Shown here one piece after another: positions 38,437-47,400 of a stretch of 64,000 nucleotides of DNA. Positions within the stretch are counted from its first letter, which is position 1, and each line of letters starts with the position of its first letter. The DNA is from JAVJSD01 sp040219575 (lineage in GTDB: Bacteria > Planctomycetota > Planctomycetia > Pirellulales > Pirellulaceae). Under the pieces are notes generated by a model. That model saw nothing but the letters and a program-made list of their open reading frames with translations, made no database searches and was not told the origin of the DNA. The DNA lies in assembly GCA_040219575.1 (NCBI GenBank), contig JAVJSD010000134.1, positions 15,162 through 79,161 of the forward strand, read 5' to 3'. Both the position numbers and the translations under genes were made by a program.

Positions 38437-39261
38437 ATGTCGACGCCCTATCTCAGCTTCGCACTGCTGAACTACAACGAGGAGGCCACGCTCGAGCGGG
38501 CGGCTCGCCTGGCGTCCGATGCGTTGTCGGCCTGCGGGCGAAGCTACGAACTGGTGCTCGTCGACGACGGCAGCAGCGACGACTCGCCGGCGATCATCCG
38601 CCGCCTGACGCAGTCGCTGCCCCATTGCCGGGCCATCTTTCACGGCGCGAACCGCGGCATCGGCGCCGGCATTCGCACCTGCTACTTCGAGACGCGCGGC
38701 GAGTGGGCCACGTGGTTTCCGGCCGACTTGCAGGCCCATCCTCACGAATTGTACCGCCTGCTCGACTGCCTGCACGACTGCGACGTATTGGCCACGTATC
38801 GCCGCGTGGAAACGCGGCACGAGGGACTGCGGCGGCGGCTGGTCTCGTCGTTCGATCGCCTGCTGGTGCGGACGTTGTTCGGCGTGGCGGTCCGCGATCT
38901 GCACTGGATTCGCTTCTTCCGCCGCGGCCTGCTCGAGCGCATGCAGCCGCGGCTGACCAGCCCGGCGATCGATACCGAAATGCTTGTCGCCGCGGCGGGG
39001 ATGCAGGCCCGCATTCGCCAGGAGCCGCTCGACGACTTGCCGCGGACGGCGGGCGTCGCGCGGGGCGCCTCGCTGAAGAACCTCCTCGCCGCCGGAACGG
39101 AAACCTTGCGACTGCGCTGGCATGGCCCGGGTCTGCGCGAGCCGCTCGCGGCGACGATCCCCCTGTCCGCCGGCGCGCCGGCTTCGCACAAATCCGCGTC
39201 GCGCGAGTCCGCGGCGCATGAGTCCGCGGCGCCGCCCTCGCAACAATCGCGGGCTGCCTGA
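38437..39261 (+). CDS. Glycosyltransferase family 2
   Basis: 274 residues. GT2 fold: LSFALLNYNEEATLERA (6-22), LVLVDDGSSDDSPAI, HGANRGIGAGIRT, and WFPADLQAHPHEL where the D-x-Q replaces the commoner D-x-D. A short C-terminal tail (about 250-274) is Ala/Ser/Glu-rich and made of ESAAHESAAPP-like units. No membrane helices. It probably transfers a sugar from a nucleotide donor during surface-polysaccharide assembly; its neighbours are the aminotransferase and dehydrogenase of the same cluster. Confidence 0.85.
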   Translation: MSTPYLSFALLNYNEEATLERAARLASDALSACGRSYELVLVDDGSSDDSPAIIRRLTQSLPHCRAIFHGANRGIGAGIRTCYFETRGEWATWFPADLQAHPHELYRLLDCLHDCDVLATYRRVETRHEGLRRRLVSSFDRLLVRTLFGVAVRDLHWIRFFRRGLLERMQPRLTSPAIDTEMLVAAAGMQARIRQEPLDDLPRTAGVARGASLKNLLAAGTETLRLRWHGPGLREPLAATIPLSAGAPASHKSASRESAAHESAAPPSQQSRAA

Positions 39262-39308
39262 CCGAACATCATCCCTTACGAGAAACACCAGAAAGACGAA
39301 TCACCCCG

Positions 39309-40403
39309 ATGTCGCTGCCAGAATCGACCAACGCGGAATCGCCCGTCACGCAATCCGTCGGCGCCTTTGTGGCCGAGAGCAACCGCGCCGCGCAGCCGGT
39401 GCGCGTGGCCGTGGTGGGTTGCGGCTACTGGGGCCCCAACCTGCTGCGGAACTTCCAGAATTGCGATCAGACGCACGTCGTGGCGGCTTGCGACGCAGAT
39501 CCCAAACGACTGGAGCGGGTGGGCGTGCTCTGTCCCCAGGCCGAGACGACCACCAGCTTCGACGAGGTGCTCGCCAGCGACGACGTACAGGCGGTGGCCA
39601 TCGCCACACCGGTCGGCACGCACGCCAAGCTCGTGCGCCAGGCGCTGGAGGCCGGCAAGCATGTGATGGTCGAGAAGCCGCTGGCCGACTCGGTCGCCGA
39701 CGCCCAAATGCTGATCCACACGGCCGAGCAAAACCAGCGCGTGCTGATGGTCGACCACACCTTCCTGTTCAGCGAACCGGTGCGGCGGATCAAGGCCCTG
39801 ATCGACGCCGGCGAGTTGGGCGAGATCTACTACTTCGACAGCGTGCGGATCAATCTGGGCCTGATTCAGAACGACGTGAACGTGCTGTGGGACCTGGCGC
39901 CGCACGACCTGTCGATCGTCGACTATCTGCTCGGCCGCATGCCGCGCAGCGTGTCGGCCATCGGCACCTGCCACACCGGTTGCGGCGTGGAGGACGTGGC
40001 CTACTTGAACCTCGACTTCGGCCAGGAGCTGATCGCCACGTTCCACGTGAACTGGCTCAGCCCGGTGAAGATCCGCCACATGATCATCGGCGGCAGCAAG
40101 AAGAGCCTGGTGTACAACCATCTCGATCCGGTCGAGCCGATCAAGATTTACGACCGCGGCGTGTCGGTGACCGACAGCCCCGAGGCGCGGCGGGGACTGC
40201 TGATCAGCTACCGCACCGGCGACGTCTGGTCGCCGCACATCGAGCAGGGCGAACCGTTGGCCGAAGTGGTGCGGCATTTCGCGCATTGCATCCGCACCGG
40301 CGAGACGCCGCTCAGCGACGGCCGCGCCGGCCTGCGCATCGCGCAGGTGCTGGAGGCCTCCGAGCGAAGCATCAAAGCCCAAGGCGGCCGGATCACGCTG
40401 TGA
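39309..40403 (+). CDS. Gfo/Idh/MocA nucleotide-sugar dehydrogenase (WbpB/WlbA-like)
   Basis: 364 residues. Rossmann motif VAVVGCGYWGPNLLRNF (about 32-48), MVEKPLADSVADA with the EKP motif, VDHTFLFSEPVRRIKAL, and LWDLAPHDLSIVDYLL. Unlike the two exported paralogues at 19260 and 23170 it has no Tat signal, so it is cytoplasmic. It resembles the WbpB/WlbA enzymes that oxidise C3 of UDP-N-acetylglucosaminuronate before transamination, and the required aminotransferase and acetyltransferase are two and three genes upstream. It is the last gene of the cluster. Confidence 0.9.
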   Translation: MSLPESTNAESPVTQSVGAFVAESNRAAQPVRVAVVGCGYWGPNLLRNFQNCDQTHVVAACDADPKRLERVGVLCPQAETTTSFDEVLASDDVQAVAIATPVGTHAKLVRQALEAGKHVMVEKPLADSVADAQMLIHTAEQNQRVLMVDHTFLFSEPVRRIKALIDAGELGEIYYFDSVRINLGLIQNDVNVLWDLAPHDLSIVDYLLGRMPRSVSAIGTCHTGCGVEDVAYLNLDFGQELIATFHVNWLSPVKIRHMIIGGSKKSLVYNHLDPVEPIKIYDRGVSVTDSPEARRGLLISYRTGDVWSPHIEQGEPLAEVVRHFAHCIRTGETPLSDGRAGLRIAQVLEASERSIKAQGGRITL

Positions 40404-40447
40404 TGCGGCAAAGGGCGAGACTCGTGGACGGCGATGAAGGTAATTGA

Positions 40448-40485
40448 ATGGAACGCCGATTCACGGCCGAGGGCGGCCATGCTAC
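40448..40485 (+). repeat. Single arm of the GCATGGCCGCC repeat
   Basis: Minus-strand reading GTAGCATGGCCGCCCTCGG and onwards, almost identical to the arm ending at 11561. It lies in the 200-base gap between the surface cluster and ridA. Confidence 0.8.
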
Positions 40486-40603
40486 GGATGTGCTTGCGAA
40501 CCGCCTCGCGATGTGACACCTTAATGGTCCGAATTCGCTGGACCATCCCCCACCCCGTCGACCGCGCAACGGCGCGCGTCGTCCCGCCGCCAAGGAGTCA
40601 CAC

Positions 40604-41044
40604 ATGGGAGCCGAACAAAAGGCGCTCGATCTGGGCCTCACCTTCGAAAAGCTGACGCCCGGCTACCTCAATCTCTGCATTCGCACCGGCAACCTGCTGA
40701 TCACCTCCGGCCACACCAGCGACGCCAAGGGCGTGCTGGGCAAGGGCATGACCGTGGAAGAGGGCTACGCGGCGGCCAAGGACTGCGCCGTGAAGATTCT
40801 GCGCTCGGTGCACAACGCGCACGGCACGCTCGACAACCTCCGCGTGCTGAAGCTGCTGGGCTGTGTGTATTCGGCCCCCGACTTCACCGACCAGCACCTG
40901 GTGATCAACGGCGCCTCGGACCTGCTGCACGAGATCTTCGGCAAGGAAGGCGACGGCTATCACGCCCGCAGCGCCCTCGGCTTCGCCGCGTTGCCCACCG
41001 GGGCCGCGGTGGAAGTGGAAGCCATCTTCGAGATCAAAGATTGA
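40604..41044 (+). CDS. ridA: RidA-family protein
   Basis: 146 residues, the usual 130-150. The fold is seen in LLITSGHTSDAKG, EEGYAAAKDCAVKILRSV and a C-terminal GFAALPTGAAVEVEAIFEI; standard RidA proteins have an Arg in the VGVAxLPxxxxVEIE(A) region that is not obvious here, so deaminase activity on 2-aminoacrylate is likely but not certain. RidA hydrolyses reactive enamines from PLP enzymes. It ends just before a strong terminator shared with the convergent desaturase gene. Confidence 0.85.
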   Translation: MGAEQKALDLGLTFEKLTPGYLNLCIRTGNLLITSGHTSDAKGVLGKGMTVEEGYAAAKDCAVKILRSVHNAHGTLDNLRVLKLLGCVYSAPDFTDQHLVINGASDLLHEIFGKEGDGYHARSALGFAALPTGAAVEVEAIFEIKD

Positions 41045-41108
41045 AGGCGCGGCGACCCTCGCAGCTGAGGTTGTCCACATCGGTCTTGGGCCGGCAGGAT
41101 CCCCCAAC

Positions 41109-41142
41109 AAAAACGCGGCGTCGAAATTCGACGCCGCGTTTT
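41109..41142. terminator. Bidirectional rho-independent terminator
   Basis: CGCGGCGTCGAA and TTCGACGCCGCG form a perfect 12-pair stem around a single A, flanked by AAAA on the left and TTTT on the right. It lies between the convergent ridA (+) and desaturase (-) genes and should work both ways. Confidence 0.93.
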
Positions 41143-41165
41143 CTGTTTCAGCACACAATCGCGGC

Positions 41166-42254
41166 TCAGGCCGCCTTGCGGACGTCGGTGCTTTGCACGT
41201 TGCTGCCTTCTTCGCGGTGCTTGTGCTTGTAGTCGACCACGTTCCAGGCCAGGCCCAGCCGCTGCATCAGGCGGAGCATGCGGAAGGTGAGATCGATCTC
41301 CCACCAGCGATGGCCGTGATTGGCCATCCGCGGGTAGGCGTGGTGGTTGTTGTGCCAGCCTTCGCCGTAGGTCAGCAAGGCCACAAACCAGTTGTTGCGG
41401 CTGTCGTCGCCGGCCTCGTAGTTGGTGTAGCCCCACATGTGGCTGGCGGAGTTCACAAGCCAGGTGGAGTGCAGCACGAACACCAGCCGCACGAACATCC
41501 CCCACACCAGGAAGGAAAGTCCCATGGCCGCACCACCCCAGGCCCAGCCGGCGCCCAGCAAGGCGCCGCCCAACGCAAAGTGCAGCGGCAACTGCAGGCG
41601 GCCGATCCACAGCAGCACGGAGTCCTTGGCCACGTCGGGCGCCCAGCGGCGGACGTGCGAGCCATAGTGTTCGTTGGTCATGGCCGGGAACAACCAGAAG
41701 AAGTGCGACCACGACGCGCCGTCGTGCGGCGAGTGCGGATCGCCTTCCTTGTCGGAAAGTGCGTGATGCTTGCGGTGGTTCGCCACCCAGTCGGTCGCCG
41801 AACCCTCGCCCGACAACACGCCGCAGACGCCCAGCAGCCAGCGAATCGGCCGGTAGGTGCTGAAGCTGCCGTGCGTGAACAGGCGGTGGTAGCCGAGGCA
41901 AACGCCCAGTCCGCCGGTGATCCAGTGCAGCAACACGACCAGTCCCAGGGCTTCCCAGGTGAACGTGAAGGGCGCCGCCAGAACGCCCACGTGCAGAATC
42001 ACGATCCAGCCGGTGATCCACCAGTTGATGCCGGGCGACTCGGGCCGGGCTTTGAACATCGGCTTTTTCGCCGGCAGCGGCTGGGAATCGACCGGTTTGG
42101 CGGCCGACTTGACGGGCTGCCTGGAGGCCTTGCCGCGGCGCTGGTTGCTCTGGCGTTTGCGGGACGCCGGCGCCTTGCCGCTCCTCTTATTCTTCGGCGA
42201 CTGTTGACGCGTTGTTTCTTCGGTGTCGGTCCAAGGTTCGTATACGGTGGCCAT
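41166..42254 (-). CDS. Membrane fatty-acid (acyl-CoA) desaturase
   Basis: 362 residues. About 70 residues of basic, Lys/Arg-rich leader precede four hydrophobic helices and the three histidine boxes of stearoyl-CoA-type desaturases: HRLFTH, HRKHHALSD and HNNHHAYP (with EGW just before). These bind a di-iron centre that introduces a double bond into a saturated acyl chain, so it adjusts membrane fluidity. The leader is unusual: bacterial desaturases normally start almost at the first helix. The gene starts at ATG 42254 and shares a terminator with ridA. Confidence 0.92.
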   Translation of the reverse strand: MATVYEPWTDTEETTRQQSPKNKRSGKAPASRKRQSNQRRGKASRQPVKSAAKPVDSQPLPAKKPMFKARPESPGINWWITGWIVILHVGVLAAPFTFTWEALGLVVLLHWITGGLGVCLGYHRLFTHGSFSTYRPIRWLLGVCGVLSGEGSATDWVANHRKHHALSDKEGDPHSPHDGASWSHFFWLFPAMTNEHYGSHVRRWAPDVAKDSVLLWIGRLQLPLHFALGGALLGAGWAWGGAAMGLSFLVWGMFVRLVFVLHSTWLVNSASHMWGYTNYEAGDDSRNNWFVALLTYGEGWHNNHHAYPRMANHGHRWWEIDLTFRMLRLMQRLGLAWNVVDYKHKHREEGSNVQSTDVRKAA

Positions 42255-42672
42255 CTTACCGGCTCGCTTTCATCGGAAGTGACCGCATCAAGGCGGCGGG
42301 GGGGGTGTCGACTTGCCGGTCGCCGCGCTCGCGGTCGGTCACCAGCAGATCGAGCACGGAATTGTAGATTGCATCGGTCCTGCGCGTGTCACCGAAGTGT
42401 TCCTGGTTTGTAATAGTTGTGTAATAGTCGCCATTACCCCGTCTTACCGCTCGGTCAATCGACAGAAATCCCTCACCACGTTGACTTTGGGGAACCCGAA
42501 GGTGGGAAAACGCCACGCCCTGCGCCGCCGGATTCCTGTCCCAAACCGAGCACAACGCCGCCCCGCCCCGCAAGTCTCCCGCGTCTTTGCGTCTTTGCGC
42601 CTCTGCGTTGAATTCTTGTCGGCAGCGCGGCCGTCGAACCACCGGCAACCAGACAGAAATCGTACAAGCGAC
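42255..42672. other. Gene-free spacer with repeats
   Basis: 418 bases between two minus-strand genes. Only two features stand out: an AT-rich patch (42406-42437, TTTGTAATAGTTGTGTAATAG) that probably contains the desaturase promoter, and a copy of the CTTTGCGCCTCTGCGTT repeat at 42585-42613. No supported gene. Confidence 0.6.
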
Positions 42673-43761
42673 CTAAACCCGCGGCAGGGCGGCTTCGCGA
42701 CGCGGCGCTTCTTCCACGCTGCCGTGGTTGATGCAGTCGATCAGCAGCCGCAGGCGCCCCAGATTGCGGCGGTTGAAGTGGAACACCAGCCGCGGCAGGT
42801 CGGCCAGATCGGGCTCGTCCTTTTCCTCCGGCAGCGCATCACGCTGCTCGAAGCGGCCGCTGCTGAGGATGTCGGCGAACTGCTCGTTGAGCTTCTCCAG
42901 CAGCATCGGGTGCAGCGGTTCCTGCAGTCGGAACACCAGCCGGCTCTTGGCGTAGCGCATGCTGTGGTAGACGCGGAAGAAGCCCAGGCATTCTTCCACC
43001 GCCTCGTCGAGCCGGTCGGTCAGTTTGTAGAGAAACAAGTCTTCCGGCGAGATCATTCTCTTCGCCAGCAGGTTGGCGAGCACGAACTGGTGCAGGGCCT
43101 GCCAGTAGTTTCCGCCCGGCTCGTCGAGCAGCACCACGGGCACCATGTCGCGCTTGCCGGTTTGCAGCAGCGTGATCACCTCCATGGCCTCGTCGAGCGT
43201 GCCGAAGCCGCCGGGCAGGCAGACCACGGCGTCGCATTCCTTGACGAACATCAGCTTGCGGGTGAAGAAGTACTTCATGTTCACCAGCTTCGGATCGCCG
43301 GCGATGATCGGGTTGGCCGACTGCTCGAAGGGGAGCATGATGTTCAGCCCCATCGAGTTGTCGCGACCGGCGCCGCGGTGCCCCGCTTCCATGATGCCGC
43401 TGGCGGCGCCGGTCACCACCAGCCACTGCTGCTCGGCCATGGCCCGGCCGAATTCGATCGCCTGCTGGTAGGCCGGCTCGTCGGGACGGGTGCGGGCGGA
43501 GCCGAAGACGGTCACCTTGCGGCGGCGGCGATAGGGCGAGAAGACCTTGAAGGCGTACCGCAACTCGCGCAGGGCGCGGCTGAGGATCTTCAGATCGCCC
43601 CGCGAGGATTTGTCGCTGGCCAGTTTGTCGGCCGATTCCTTGATCCGCTCGACGAGGTCGTCGATGCGGCTGCGCGGCGCCTGCGGCTCGGCCGTGCCGT
43701 CCTTCTCCGAGGCGGCATCGGCATCCAGATCCGGCAGGGCGTCTTCGGGGTCGATCGACAC
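42673..43761 (-). CDS. LOG-family protein (Rossmann fold, TIGR00730-like)
   Basis: 362 residues. A helical N-terminal domain of about 85 residues is followed by the lysine-decarboxylase-like/LOG core: KVTVFGSART (about 86), TGAASGIMEAGHRGAG, and VCLPGGFGTLDEAMEV, which carries the PGGxGTxxE motif. LOG enzymes release cytokinin-type bases from nucleotides and in bacteria are probably nucleosidases or nucleotide hydrolases of AMP. This larger, two-domain form is common in planctomycetes, as far as I know. No partner gene is adjacent. Confidence 0.88.
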   Translation of the reverse strand: MSIDPEDALPDLDADAASEKDGTAEPQAPRSRIDDLVERIKESADKLASDKSSRGDLKILSRALRELRYAFKVFSPYRRRRKVTVFGSARTRPDEPAYQQAIEFGRAMAEQQWLVVTGAASGIMEAGHRGAGRDNSMGLNIMLPFEQSANPIIAGDPKLVNMKYFFTRKLMFVKECDAVVCLPGGFGTLDEAMEVITLLQTGKRDMVPVVLLDEPGGNYWQALHQFVLANLLAKRMISPEDLFLYKLTDRLDEAVEECLGFFRVYHSMRYAKSRLVFRLQEPLHPMLLEKLNEQFADILSSGRFEQRDALPEEKDEPDLADLPRLVFHFNRRNLGRLRLLIDCINHGSVEEAPRREAALPRV

Positions 43762-43907
43762 GGGAAACGGCTCCTCGATTTTCGGGGGAAAGCGGCTCCT
43801 GAATTATAGCGGCCTCCCTCGATGCGGCCGGTTTTCTGCCTGGCCGCGTCACAAAATTCGCGCGAAGCGGACGTCCGGCAGGCGGGAAGCCCGGCTCACG
43901 GTCAGCG

Positions 43908-43938
43908 CAAAAAACAAGGCCCGGTAAAACCGGACCCT
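43908..43938 (-). terminator. Rho-independent terminator of the small gene
   Basis: On the minus strand AGGGTCCGG-TTTTA-CCGGGCCTT makes a nine-pair stem (two G-U) followed by TGTTTTTTG. It lies 30 bases past the end of the 81-residue gene. Confidence 0.8.
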
Positions 43939-43969
43939 GACTCTCGCTTCCCCCCGGTAGCGAGGAATT

Positions 43970-44215
43970 TCACGCCGCGGGGCGATGAAGGTTCTCGTAG
44001 GCCAGCAGGATTTCGTACAGATCGCTGGAGATGGTGATCTGGTCGTCGGCGAAATCGTTCAGCCATAACCGCCGCCCGCGATAGGCCTCCGCTAGCAACG
44101 GCAGGATCTCGGCCAGCCGGACGGTGAGTTGGCTGGGCGCGGCGGACGCCTCTTCGACCGGGGCGTCGTCTTGCGGCTCTGGTCCAAAGTAAAGGCGTAG
44201 CTTGGGGCGTGCCAT
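43970..44215 (-). CDS. Small conserved-looking hypothetical protein
   Basis: 81 residues starting MARPKLRLYFG, with an acidic middle and a helical C-terminal part (LTVRLAEILPLLAEAYRGRR). I do not recognise the family. It has its own terminator and a plausible ATG at 44215, and the amino acid composition differs from the random frames around it, so I take it as real. It is divergent from tex, with the tex promoter in between. Confidence 0.65.
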   Translation of the reverse strand: MARPKLRLYFGPEPQDDAPVEEASAAPSQLTVRLAEILPLLAEAYRGRRLWLNDFADDQITISSDLYEILLAYENLHRPAA

Positions 44216-44378
44216 AGGCTCCTTCCTGCGGGCCAGAAGTAGTTCTTTGCGATGGCGCGAAACGATCGCCGCCGGTAGCTCCTGTTATCGTCAGGCAAGG
44301 CCGCGCGACTTTGCTGATTTTTCCGAAAACTCCGATTGCAGCGTCGCACCCGACAACCTCGTTCGCTTTCCACGATCC

Positions 44379-44407
44379 TTGACAAGGCGCACCCCACGCG
44401 CTAGATT
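44379..44407 (+). promoter_or_regulatory. Sigma70-like promoter of tex
   Basis: TTGACA (44379-44384), a 17-base spacer, and TAGATT (44402-44407), four of six in the -10 box. The predicted transcript starts about 60 bases before the ATG of tex at 44474. Confidence 0.7.
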
Positions 44408-44473
44408 GCAGGGCGATTAACTTCAAATCTCACAATTCTTTGCGCAACACGCTGCGGTTTCCGGACGAGAGTT

Positions 44474-47400
44474 ATGGCGGTGGATTTCGGGCAATTGTCG
44501 CGGGAGCTGGGACTGGGCGTTGAGCAAATCCAGCGCACCGTCGAACTGCTCGACGAGGCGAACACCGTCCCGTTCATCACCCGCTACCGCAAGGACCAGA
44601 CCGGCGGGCTCGACGAGGAACAGATTCGCCGCGTGCAGGATGTCGTCAGCCGGCAGCGGATGCTGGCCGAGCGCAAAGTCACCATCCTCAAGTCGATCGA
44701 GTCGCAAGGCAAGCTGACGCCCGAACTCGCCGAACAGATCAACGCCACGACTTCCACCAAGCGGCTGGAAGATCTCTATCTGCCCTACAAGCCGAAGAAG
44801 CAGACGCTGGCCACGCTGGCCCGCGAGCGCGGCCTCGAGCCGCTGGCCGAAGAAGTGCTCAGCGGCGATCCGGCCGCCATCGACCTGCCGGCGCGAGGGC
44901 AGTTCTTCGTCAACCCCGATCGTCAACTCAAGGTGCTGGCCGACGTGCTGCAAGGCGTGGGGCACCTGCTGGCCGAACGGTTCAGCGAACGCGCCGATCT
45001 GCGCGGGCGACTGCGAAAGATCCTTTGGAAATCGGGCAAGTTGGTTACGTCGGCCGTCGTCCGCCCCGAAGAGAAGGCCAAGGCCGAAAAGGAAGCGACC
45101 GCGGCGGCGGACAAACCGTCGTCACCAGAAAGTCAAGCGTCGGCGACGAGCGGCGACCCTCCGCCGCAACCGGCCGATGCGACGACCGACGACGCAGCCG
45201 CTTCACCGGCCGCCAACGATTCCGCCACGCAGCCACCAGCGGAAACCGCCGCCGCTTCAACTTCCGAGGTTGAAAGCCCGCCCACCGGCGGCGAGGAATC
45301 AACAACCGCGCCGACAAGCGACGTGGAGCAGCCAGGGGAGCCGCCCGTGGAAACGGCGACCGACGCCGCGACCGCGCACGTGGCGGCGCCGTCGCAAGCG
45401 GCGACCGGCGAGACGACGGACAACGTGACGTCGGAGCCCACACCGAATCCGGGCGAGCCATCACCAGGCGAGCCATCACCAGGCGATGTCGCCGCGGCGA
45501 CCGAGTCCAAGCCGCCGCAGGCGCCGCAAGACGAAGCGCCGAAAGACGAAGCGCCGCAAGACAACGCGGCCAGAGCGGACGACGCACCCGCCGACCAACC
45601 ACCCACGGCGGACCAAGTATCGACCGTCGAGCCGGCGCCGTCCGAGCCTCCCGCCCCAAGCCAGTCGGAAGCGCAGGCCGCCGCATCGCCCGCTTCTTCC
45701 GTGGAAACCCAACCGGCGGTCGCGCACAAGAAAGAGAAGAAGAAAAAGAAGAAGAAGCCGAAGAAGGACAAGGCCGAGAGCGCTTTTCAGGACTACTTCG
45801 AGTTTCAAGAGGCGGTCACGAACTTGCCGCCGCATCGCGTGCTCGCGATCAATCGCGGGGAACGCGCCAAGGCGCTTCGCGTGCGGATCGAGGCCGACTC
45901 GGAGCAGATCGAGAAAACGGCCGACGAACTGCTCGTTCCGGCCGATCATCCGCACGCCGAGTTTTTGCGGGCTTGCGTGCGCGACGCGCTCAACCGCCTG
46001 GTGCTTCCCAGTCTGGAGCGGGAAATCCGCCGCGAACTTACCGAGCGGGCCGAGCAGCACGCGGTCGATGTCTTCGCCCGCAACCTGCGCAACCTGCTGC
46101 TGCAACCGCCCGTCCGCGGCAAGCGCGTGTTGGCGATCGATCCCGGCTACAAGAGCGGCTGCAAGCTGACGGCGCTCGACCAGTTCGGCAACGTGCTCGA
46201 CTCCGGAGTGCTGCATATCGTCGGCAAGGCGGAGCGGCGCGCCCGAGGCCGCCAGCTCGTGGTCGATCTGGTCAACAAGCACAACCTGACCGTGATCGCG
46301 CTGGGCAACGGCACCGGCTGCCGCGAGACCGAGAAGCTCGTCGCCTCGCTGCTGTCGGAAGATCTAAACGGTCGCGACGTGGCCTACGTGATCGTGAACG
46401 AGGCGGGCGCCAGCGTCTACTCCACCAGCGATCTGGGCCGCGAGGAGCTCCCCAGTTGCGACGCGGTGCAGCGGAGCGCCGTTTCGATCGGCCGGCGATT
46501 GCTCGATCCACTTTCGGAACTGGTCAAGATCAACCCGGCCAACATCGGCGTCGGCATGTACCAGCACGACGTGAAGGCCGGCCATCTGCGCAACTCGCTC
46601 GACGCGGTCGTCGAGTCGTGCGTGAATTACGTGGGCGTCGACGTCAACACCGCCAGCCCGGCGCTGCTGCGTTACGTCTCGGGCCTCAACCAACTCACGG
46701 CGCGGCGTCTGTACGAATACCGCCGCGAGCACGGCCCGTTCCGCAGCCGCGAGCAGTTCCGCAACGTGCCGGGCTTCGGCGCCTCGGCGTTCGTGCAGGC
46801 CGCCGGCTTTTTGAAGATCAACGGCGGCGACAATCCGCTCGACGCGACCTGGATTCACCCGGAGAGTTATGAAGTAGCGCAACGGGTGTTGGAGAAGCTC
46901 GACTGCAGTCTCGAGCAACTCGCGGCCGCCGCGCCCGCACCTCCCACGGCGGTCGCCGCGACGGCGACCACGCCGGACGTGGCGCCGACGACAGCGACTC
47001 CGGCGACAGCGACTCCAACGGCAGCGACTCCGGCGGAGCCGACCGGAGCCGAATCGAGCGCCGAACTTTCACCTGTCGCCGAAGACTCCGCCTCCGCGCC
47101 GGCGGTCGCCTCGGAGACACCGACGGACGACTCACCGCCCGCGGCCGAAAGCGAAACGCCCACCGAGCCGCCGGCCGCCCCGGCCGAAGCCTCGACCGCA
47201 CAAGCACCCGCGGAACCTTCTCCGTCGCCCGCGGAAGCGACCGCGGCGCCGACGACCGAGCCCACGGCCCAGGCCGAAGTCACGCCGAGCGGCGCGACGC
47301 CGGAAACGCCCACGCCGGAACCACCAGCGGCCGCACCCGCGCCTCCAGCCCCAACGCCCACCACCACCAACGGAACCCCGCCGCGCAATCCGCTGTGGGC

